A DNA stretch of 64,000 nt from assembly GCF_016805305.1 (NCBI RefSeq), contig NZ_JAERQN010000003.1, positions 1-64,000 on the forward strand, written 5' to 3'. The stretch is from Falsiroseomonas ponticola (lineage in GTDB: Bacteria > Pseudomonadota > Alphaproteobacteria > Acetobacterales > Acetobacteraceae). Position 1 is the stretch's first letter, and each line of letters opens with the position of its first letter. Positions 59,469-64,000 of this stretch are shown here, piece after piece. The notes under the pieces were generated by a model. That model saw only the letters and a program-made list of their open reading frames with translations. It was not told the origin of the DNA and did not search any database. The position numbers and the translations under genes are program-made.

Positions 59469-59924
59469 CTACCCCGCCTCCACCCGCGCCCGGGTCGCCA
59501 GCACGTCGGCGCGCTCGTTCATCGGGTCGCCGGCATGGCCGCGCACCCATTTCCACTCGATGTCATGCGGCTTGGCGGCGGCCAGCAGGCGCTGCCAGAG
59601 CGGGTAGTTCGCCACCGGCTCCTTCGCCGCGTTCTTCCAGTTGTTCCTGATCCAGCCCTTGATCCAGCGCTCCATGCCGTTGCGGACATATTCGCTGTCG
59701 GTGTGAAGCACGACGCGGCAGGGGCGCTTCAGCGCCTCCAGCGCCGCGCAGGCGGCGGTCAGCTCCATCCGGTTGTTGGTGGTGGCGGGGTCGGCGCCGG
59801 TCAGCTCCTTCTCCACCTCCCCGAATTTCAGGATGGCGGCCCAGCCGCCCGGGCCGGGGTTGGGCTTGCAGCCGCCATCGGTCCAGATCTCGACCAGGGG
59901 GCGGTCGTCAGAGTCCGAGGGCAC
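59469..59924 (-). CDS. rnhA: Ribonuclease HI
   Basis: Endonuclease that cuts the RNA strand of RNA:DNA hybrids, 151 residues. Catalytic acids are Asp16 ([15 protein letters not shown]), Glu54 ([13 protein letters not shown]), Asp76 (LHTDSEYV) and Asp140 (NERADVLA), with the flexible-loop His at about 130 (VRGHAGD). It is an ordinary-length, E. coli-like RnhA. The start overlaps the thrB stop by 17 bases; the ispH-thrB-rnhA order is common in alphaproteobacteria. Confidence 0.96.
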   Translation of the reverse strand: MPSDSDDRPLVEIWTDGGCKPNPGPGGWAAILKFGEVEKELTGADPATTNNRMELTAACAALEALKRPCRVVLHTDSEYVRNGMERWIKGWIRNNWKNAAKEPVANYPLWQRLLAAAKPHDIEWKWVRGHAGDPMNERADVLATRARVEAG

Positions 59925-60888
59925 CGGCGGTCTCGGCCTGGGCGAAGAAACGGAGCTTGCGCAGGTATTCCAAGGGGTCCTTCCGGGTCACCAGCGCATC
60001 GGCGGGCGTATGCGTCCAGTCATAGAGGCGGGTCAGCAGGAAGCGGATGGCGGCGCCCCGGCACAGCACCGGCAGCGCGGCGCGTTCCGCGACGGATAGC
60101 GGGCGCACCCGCTCATACGCCGTCAGCAGGGACCGGGCCTTGGTCACGTTGAACATGCCGTCGGGCTCGAAGCACCAGGCGTTGAGGCAGACGGCCACGT
60201 CATAGGCCAGCAGGTCCGTGCAGGCGAAGTAGAAGTCGATCAGGCCGGAGACGAGGGGCCGGCCGGCGGCGTCATCCAGGAAGAAGACATTGTCCGGGAA
60301 CAGGTCCGCATGGATCTGCCCGACCGGCAGCGCGCCCGGTGCCGGCCAGGCGGCCAGGATGCCGGCCAGGTGCCGGTCGAGCTCCGCCACCAGGCCCGGC
60401 GCGACCTCATCCCCCCGGTCCCGGCAGCCCTCCAGCAGCGGGGCCCAGCCCCCGGGGCCCAGCGCGTTCGGCCGGACCTGCGGGAAATCCCCGCTGGCAT
60501 CGTGCAGCCGGGCCAGCGCCTGGCCGAGCGGCGCCAGGTGGTCCGGCCGCACGCGGCGCGGCCAGACGCCTTCCAGGAAGGTGCAGATGGCGGCGGGGCG
60601 CCCCGCCAGCTCCCGCAGCGCCGCGCCGTCCCGCCCGCGCACCGGCACCGGGCAGGCCAGGCCGCGCGCCGCCAGGTGGTCCATCAGGCCGAGGAAATAG
60701 GGCAGCTCCGTCGGATCGACGCGCTTCTCGTACAGTGTCAGGACGTAGTCGCCGCGATCCGTGCGCAGCGCGTAGTTGGAATTTTCCACGCCCTCCGCGA
60801 TGCCGCGGAAGGCGACCAGGCCGCCGATGTCATAATCCGCCAGGAAGGCGCGCAGCGCCTCGTCCGAGACCTCGGTATAGACAGCCAT
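59908..60888 (-). CDS. thrB: Homoserine kinase (ThrB2, aminoglycoside-phosphotransferase fold)
   Basis: Enzyme of 326 residues that phosphorylates homoserine in threonine synthesis. It belongs to the APH-like family (ThrB2), not the GHMP family of E. coli ThrB. Motifs are the N-terminal [19 protein letters not shown], the nucleotide-binding GVENSNYAL region, the catalytic [11 protein letters not shown] and metal-binding [16 protein letters not shown]. It lies 9 bases downstream of the ispH stop and overlaps rnhA, so the three form one transcript. Confidence 0.94.
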   Translation of the reverse strand: MAVYTEVSDEALRAFLADYDIGGLVAFRGIAEGVENSNYALRTDRGDYVLTLYEKRVDPTELPYFLGLMDHLAARGLACPVPVRGRDGAALRELAGRPAAICTFLEGVWPRRVRPDHLAPLGQALARLHDASGDFPQVRPNALGPGGWAPLLEGCRDRGDEVAPGLVAELDRHLAGILAAWPAPGALPVGQIHADLFPDNVFFLDDAAGRPLVSGLIDFYFACTDLLAYDVAVCLNAWCFEPDGMFNVTKARSLLTAYERVRPLSVAERAALPVLCRGAAIRFLLTRLYDWTHTPADALVTRKDPLEYLRKLRFFAQAETAGALGL

Positions 60889-60897
60889 GGAGGGGGG

Positions 60898-61860
60898 CTA
60901 TTCCGCCGCGAGCCCGGCGGGCAGGCGGAAGACCACCTTCTCCTCCGCCACCACCACCTCCTCCACCGCCAGGGTGAAGCGCGTGGCGAGCTTGGCCAGC
61001 ACCTCCTCCACCAGCACTTCCGGCGCGCTGGCGCCGGCCGTCAGGCCGATGGTCGTGCAGCCATCGGCGATGGCGGGATCGAGGGCCGAGCCGCGCTGCA
61101 CGAGCACGGAGCGCGTCGCGCCGGCGCGCTTCGCCACCTCCGCCAGCCGCACGGAATTGCTGCTGTTCGGCGCGCCCACCACGATCACCAGCTCCGCCCC
61201 CTTGGCCGCGATCGCCTTCACGGCGGCCTGGCGGTTGGTGGTGGCGTAGCAGATGTCCTCCTTCGCCGGGCCGGCGATGTCCGGGAAGCGGCGCTGCAGG
61301 ATGGCCACGATGCCGGCCGTGTCATCGACGGAGAGCGTGGTCTGGGTGGTGTAGGCCAGCGGCAGGCCGGCGGGCGGTTCCACCGTCTCGGCATGGGCGG
61401 CATCCTCCACCAGCGTCACGGCGCCGGGGGGGAGTTGTCCCATGGTGCCGATCACCTCCGGGTGGCCGGCATGGCCGATCAGCAGGATGTGGCGGCCACG
61501 GCCGAAATGGCGCTCGGCCTCCCGGTGCACCTTGCTCACCAGGGGGCAGGTGGCATCCAGGGCGAAGAGGTTCCGCTTCGCCGCCGCTTCCGGCACCGCC
61601 TTCGGCACGCCATGGGCGGAGAAGACGACGGGGCGGCCGTCATCCGGGATCTCGTCCAGCTCCTCGACGAAGACGGCGCCCTGGCGTTCCAGACTTTCGA
61701 CCACGAAGCGGTTGTGGACGATCTCATGCCGCACATAGACGGGTGCGCCGTGGCGGCGCAGCGCCTCCTCCACGATCTTGATGGCGCGGTCCACGCCGGC
61801 GCAGAAGCCGCGCGGGCCGGCCAGCAGCACATTCAGCCGGGGTTTGGTCTCGTCGGGCAT
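60898..61860 (-). CDS. ispH: 4-hydroxy-3-methylbut-2-enyl diphosphate reductase
   Basis: Final enzyme of the MEP isoprenoid pathway; reduces HMBPP to IPP and DMAPP using a [4Fe-4S] cluster. The 320-residue protein has the three cluster cysteines: Cys20 ([12 protein letters not shown]), Cys105 ([11 protein letters not shown]) and Cys204 ([11 protein letters not shown]). It also has the conserved [10 protein letters not shown] and TTLSVDDT segments. The ATG at 61860 starts a short N-terminal tail. It heads the ispH-thrB-rnhA unit and is divergent from the small lipoprotein gene. The pathway's ispE is elsewhere in this window. Confidence 0.97.
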   Translation of the reverse strand: MPDETKPRLNVLLAGPRGFCAGVDRAIKIVEEALRRHGAPVYVRHEIVHNRFVVESLERQGAVFVEELDEIPDDGRPVVFSAHGVPKAVPEAAAKRNLFALDATCPLVSKVHREAERHFGRGRHILLIGHAGHPEVIGTMGQLPPGAVTLVEDAAHAETVEPPAGLPLAYTTQTTLSVDDTAGIVAILQRRFPDIAGPAKEDICYATTNRQAAVKAIAAKGAELVIVVGAPNSSNSVRLAEVAKRAGATRSVLVQRGSALDPAIADGCTTIGLTAGASAPEVLVEEVLAKLATRFTLAVEEVVVAEEKVVFRLPAGLAAE

Positions 61861-62027
61861 CAGGGCTTCGGCGGCTCGGCTTCTGGCGGTGGGGGGCTGG
61901 CGACACGGCGGCCAGGGATGGCCATACGGGGATAGTCTGGCGACGCCCGCGATGCGATAGACGCAGCGGGTGGCGCGGCGCCACCTTACCGGCCGCGGGG
62001 ACGGGTTCAAAGGGGGAGTGCTCCGGC

Positions 62028-62624
62028 ATGTCGAAGCCAGGGTTCCGGTCCATGGTGGCCCATAGGGGGGCGGTATGTGCGGCGGTGCTGGCGCTGCCTG
62101 TCGCGCTGGCGGGTTGCGGCGGCGGCAGCGGCGCCACCGCCGGCAATGTGCTGACCGCCGGACAGGCACCCTGCCCGCGCATCACCATCCTGGCCGATGG
62201 CTCGGACCTGACCCAGTACGTGCCCGGCGCGCCGCGGGACCTGACGACGATGGTGCTGGATGCCCGCATCGCGGGCTTCGACGCGGTCTGCGACTATGCG
62301 TCGCGCGACCGACGGGCGCTCGATGTCCGCGTCACGCCCCGCTTCCAGGTGGAACGCGGCCCGGCCGCGCGGGGCGGCACCCTCGACATCCCCTGGTTCA
62401 TCGCGCTGTCGGATGCCGGCGACACCGATGTGATCGAGCGCCAGGCCTACACGGCGCGGGCGACGCTGACGTCGAACCAGACCCGGGTGAACACCACCGG
62501 CCAGGCGGCGCGGCTGCGCCTGCCGATCGGCGATGGCGTGTCGGCCGGCAACTACGTGGTGCGGATCAGCTTCCAGCTGACGCCCGACCAGCTGGCGCAG
62601 AATCGCAGCCGCGGCCCGCGCTGA
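62028..62624 (+). CDS. Small lipoprotein of unknown function
   Basis: A 198-residue protein with a lipoprotein signal ([11 protein letters not shown], lipobox LAGC) followed by a Gly/Ser-rich spacer. The mature part is beta-rich, with [20 protein letters not shown], a [17 protein letters not shown] block, and a C-terminal [19 protein letters not shown]. Besides the lipidated Cys there are two further cysteines, which may form a disulfide. I do not recognise a domain. AGGGGGAG stands 11 bases before the ATG. It is divergent from ispH and convergent with the GST gene. Confidence 0.72.
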   Translation: MSKPGFRSMVAHRGAVCAAVLALPVALAGCGGGSGATAGNVLTAGQAPCPRITILADGSDLTQYVPGAPRDLTTMVLDARIAGFDAVCDYASRDRRALDVRVTPRFQVERGPAARGGTLDIPWFIALSDAGDTDVIERQAYTARATLTSNQTRVNTTGQAARLRLPIGDGVSAGNYVVRISFQLTPDQLAQNRSRGPR

Positions 62625-62648
62625 GGCCGGCCGCGGCGGCGGCTTGCC

Positions 62649-63257
62649 TCACCCCTCCCGCTGCTTCCGCGCAGCGAGGGCGGCGGGGCGGCTGACGCAG
62701 GCATCGAGCCAGGCCTTGGCCTTCGGGAAGGGCCCGAAATCGAAGCCGTTGGACCAGGCGCCGTAGAGCACGGCGGCCAGGTTGCAGTCCGCGATGGTGT
62801 AGCTGGCGCCCAGCAGCCAGGGGCCGCCCTTCGCCAGGTGCCCTTCCAGCACCGCGAGTCGCGCGGCCACCCCTTCCGCCCCGGCCTTGGCGGCGGCGGG
62901 GTCGCGCTGGTCGGCGGGCTTCAGGTAGGTGTTGTAGGCCCATTGCCCGGCGGAGGGCTCGACCTCGGTCGCCGCCCAGAAGCTCCATTGCAGGACGCGG
63001 GAGGCATCGTCCCCCGCCGGCATCAGCGGCGCGCCGGCCTTGGCGGCGATGTGCAGGTTGATCGCCAGGCTTTCGAAGAGGACGAGGTCGCCATCCGTCA
63101 GGGCGGGGATCTTGCCGTTCGGGTTCACCGCGGCGATCGCGTCCTTCAGCCCCGGGCCGAAGCCGACCGGGATGACTTCATAGGGCAGGCCCGCTTCCTC
63201 GGCCGCCCAGATGCAACGGAAGGCGCGGCTGCGCGCGATCCCATGGATCTTCAGCAT
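62649..63257 (-). CDS. Glutathione S-transferase family protein
   Basis: A 202-residue GST with an N-terminal thioredoxin-like domain (MLKIHGIARSRAFRCIWAAE, NPNGKIPALTDGDLVLFESLA, quoted in part) and a C-terminal helical domain (LGASYTIADCNLAAVLYG). The cis-Pro and the Glu-Ser glutathione-binding pair are present. The catalytic residue is probably Ser10 in ARSRAFRC. The substrate is unknown. The ATG at 63257 has an AAAGGA site 8 bases upstream, which lies inside a perfect hairpin (see separate entry). It is downstream of the cupin gene on the same strand. Confidence 0.87.
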   Translation of the reverse strand: MLKIHGIARSRAFRCIWAAEEAGLPYEVIPVGFGPGLKDAIAAVNPNGKIPALTDGDLVLFESLAINLHIAAKAGAPLMPAGDDASRVLQWSFWAATEVEPSAGQWAYNTYLKPADQRDPAAAKAGAEGVAARLAVLEGHLAKGGPWLLGASYTIADCNLAAVLYGAWSNGFDFGPFPKAKAWLDACVSRPAALAARKQREG

Positions 63258-63265
63258 GATCGTGT

Positions 63266-63291
63266 CCTTTCCCCCGTGGGTTGGGGAAAGG
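63266..63291 (-). promoter_or_regulatory. Hairpin sequestering the GST ribosome binding site
   Basis: On the minus strand CCTTTCCCC (63291-63283) pairs perfectly with GGGGAAAGG (63274-63266) across an eight-base loop. The 3' arm contains the AAAGG of the GST Shine-Dalgarno sequence, and the start codon follows 8 bases later. The folded form would hide the binding site. This is compatible with translational control such as an RNA thermometer, or with a fortuitous terminator-like structure after the cupin gene; no U-run supports the latter. Confidence 0.5.
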
Positions 63292-63328
63292 TTTGCTCCG
63301 CTTCGCGCCGGGCGGCAACCGGGGGCGG

Positions 63329-63823
63329 CTACGCCTCGTCCGGTCCGCGTCGCCTCAGGCCGGGATAGGGGGTGCCGTCGCGACGCGTGTACATGGCGGG
63401 CTGCGCATGCGCGGGCGACAGCATGTCGATGTCCGGATAGACGGCGCCATCGCCCTCGATCCGCGTGCCGACCTCCAGCACCAGGACGTCCTGCGCGGTA
63501 TGGTTGCGAAGGTGGTGGCCATCGGGGTCGCCAGCCCTGAAGCCCGCGGCCTCCCCGGCCTTCAGCACCTCCTCCCCCGAATCGGTCACCAGCGTGACCT
63601 CCCCGGCCAGGACGAAGACGAATTCGTCGGAGAGGGTCTGCCAGTGCCGCTGGCTGGACCAGGCGCCAGGGGGCAGGCGGAGCAGGTTGACGCCGAACTG
63701 CGTCAGCCCCGCCGCATCGCCCAGCTTGGTGCGCGCCCGGGCGAGGCAGGGGGTGTGGAAGGGTGGCGGGTAGAAGGTGCCCACCACCGGGGGAAGGGTG
63801 GTCGGGTCGATGCGCCTGGCCAT
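63329..63823 (-). CDS. Cupin-domain protein
   Basis: A 164-residue single-domain cupin. Motif 1 is around WQTLSDEFVFVLAGEVTLVTDSGEEVL, motif 2 around DGHHLRNHTAQDVLVLEVG, which gives His and Glu positions for a metal site. The C-terminal tail (AMYTRRDGTPYPGLRRRG) resembles cupins annotated as transcriptional-regulator-like or sugar-binding small cupins. The function is unknown. It is followed after 71 bases by the GST gene on the same strand, so the two may be co-transcribed. Confidence 0.85.
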   Translation of the reverse strand: MARRIDPTTLPPVVGTFYPPPFHTPCLARARTKLGDAAGLTQFGVNLLRLPPGAWSSQRHWQTLSDEFVFVLAGEVTLVTDSGEEVLKAGEAAGFRAGDPDGHHLRNHTAQDVLVLEVGTRIEGDGAVYPDIDMLSPAHAQPAMYTRRDGTPYPGLRRRGPDEA

Positions 63824-63879
63824 GCCGTTGGTCCTCCTCGGGTCCGGGAGGCATCACAGCATGGCCAGGCGCTGTCGCG

Positions 63880-64000
63880 TCAGTGGTGGTGGCCGCCCGC
63901 TCCCGGGCCGCGGGCGCCGGCGGATTCGACGGCGAGTTCCACTTGCACCTCGCCGGCCCTCTCGAAGACCAGCGTGACGGGGATGCGCTCCCCCTGCCGC
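63880..64000 (-). CDS. Copper chaperone PCu(A)C family protein, 3' end only
   Basis: The window cuts this gene, so only the last 40 codons before the TGA at 63880-63882 are seen. The fragment reads RQGERIPVTLVFERAGEVQV, continues ELAVES and ends in GAGGHHH. The GERIPVTLVFE-AGEV pattern followed by a His-rich tail is typical of the C-terminal strand and tail of PCuAC periplasmic copper chaperones, which deliver Cu(I) to cytochrome oxidase. The metal-binding Met/His motif lies outside the window, so the assignment is probable rather than proven. Confidence 0.7.
   Translation of the reverse strand, partial: RQGERIPVTLVFERAGEVQVELAVESAGARGPGAGGHHH

Noticed and set aside
1-64000. tRNA genes, CRISPR arrays, insertion sequences or prophage
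   Set aside because: I looked through the intergenic gaps for cloverleaf-like sequence, regularly spaced direct repeats, and transposase or integrase motifs. None was found.

Overview
The window looks like chromosomal DNA of a GC-rich alphaproteobacterium, most likely an Acetobacteraceae member of the Roseomonas type. The evidence is the very high GC, the pbp1A-prfB and ispH-thrB-rnhA gene pairs typical of Rhodospirillales, and the many Bug/Liv-type solute-binding proteins, acyl-CoA enzymes and Mo-hydroxylases. I see no tRNA, rRNA, CRISPR array, insertion sequence, phage gene or replication origin. Apart from one cut-off gene at the right edge, the genes are intact and tightly packed. The genus is an inference.

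Layout. 0-5.4 kb: a hairpin-rich non-coding block, penicillin-binding protein 1A, prfB (one frame, no programmed frameshift), a class II aldolase and a metallophosphoesterase. 5.4-6.8 kb: an MFS exporter on the minus strand, preceded by a 21-codon leader ORF with an exceptionally strong Shine-Dalgarno sequence and a terminator-like hairpin (candidate attenuator). 6.9-12.4 kb: a minus-strand operon prpE, enoyl-CoA hydratase, acyl-CoA ligase, sulfotransferase-like protein. 12.5-14.3 kb: an MHS-family transporter with a clear terminator. 14.5-18.3 kb: a DUF4212/acetate-type sodium:solute symporter cassette with two small membrane proteins and a divergent unknown gene. 18.3-23 kb: a duplicated-domain secreted protein, a TPR lipoprotein, ispE and a MORN-repeat protein. 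23-32.2 kb: aminotransferase and gamma-glutamyltransferase, a BepA-like M48 protease, a DsbA-like protein, an ArgE-like deacylase with an AstE/AspA-like hydrolase, an alpha/beta hydrolase and a Bug receptor. 32.3-42.3 kb: a Bcr/CflA exporter, a HAD phosphatase with pyrD, a DMT transporter, a peroxiredoxin pair, algH/yqgE, mutL, a BLUF photoreceptor, an MBL-fold hydrolase and a DUF6454-like protein.

42.3-57.2 kb is the most interesting part: an 11-gene minus-strand transcription unit with almost no intergenic sequence. In order of transcription it encodes a Liv-type binding protein, a fused LivH-LivM permease, LivG, LivF, HyuA, HyuB, the FAD subunit of a Mo-hydroxylase, a single-chain [2Fe-2S]/molybdopterin subunit, a 6-hydroxynicotinate-reductase-like Fe-S protein, a UPF0280 (ApbE-superfamily) protein and an amino-acid-synthesis (DUF1185) family protein. 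Read together: import a nitrogen heterocycle or cyclic amide, hydroxylate it, reduce the ring, and open the resulting lactam with the ATP-dependent HyuAB enzyme. The substrate cannot be read from the sequence.

57.3-64 kb: an FkbM methyltransferase, a lone AapJ-like binding protein, rnhA-thrB-ispH, a small lipoprotein, a GST whose ribosome binding site lies inside a perfect hairpin, a cupin, and the 3' end of a PCuAC-type copper chaperone cut by the window edge.
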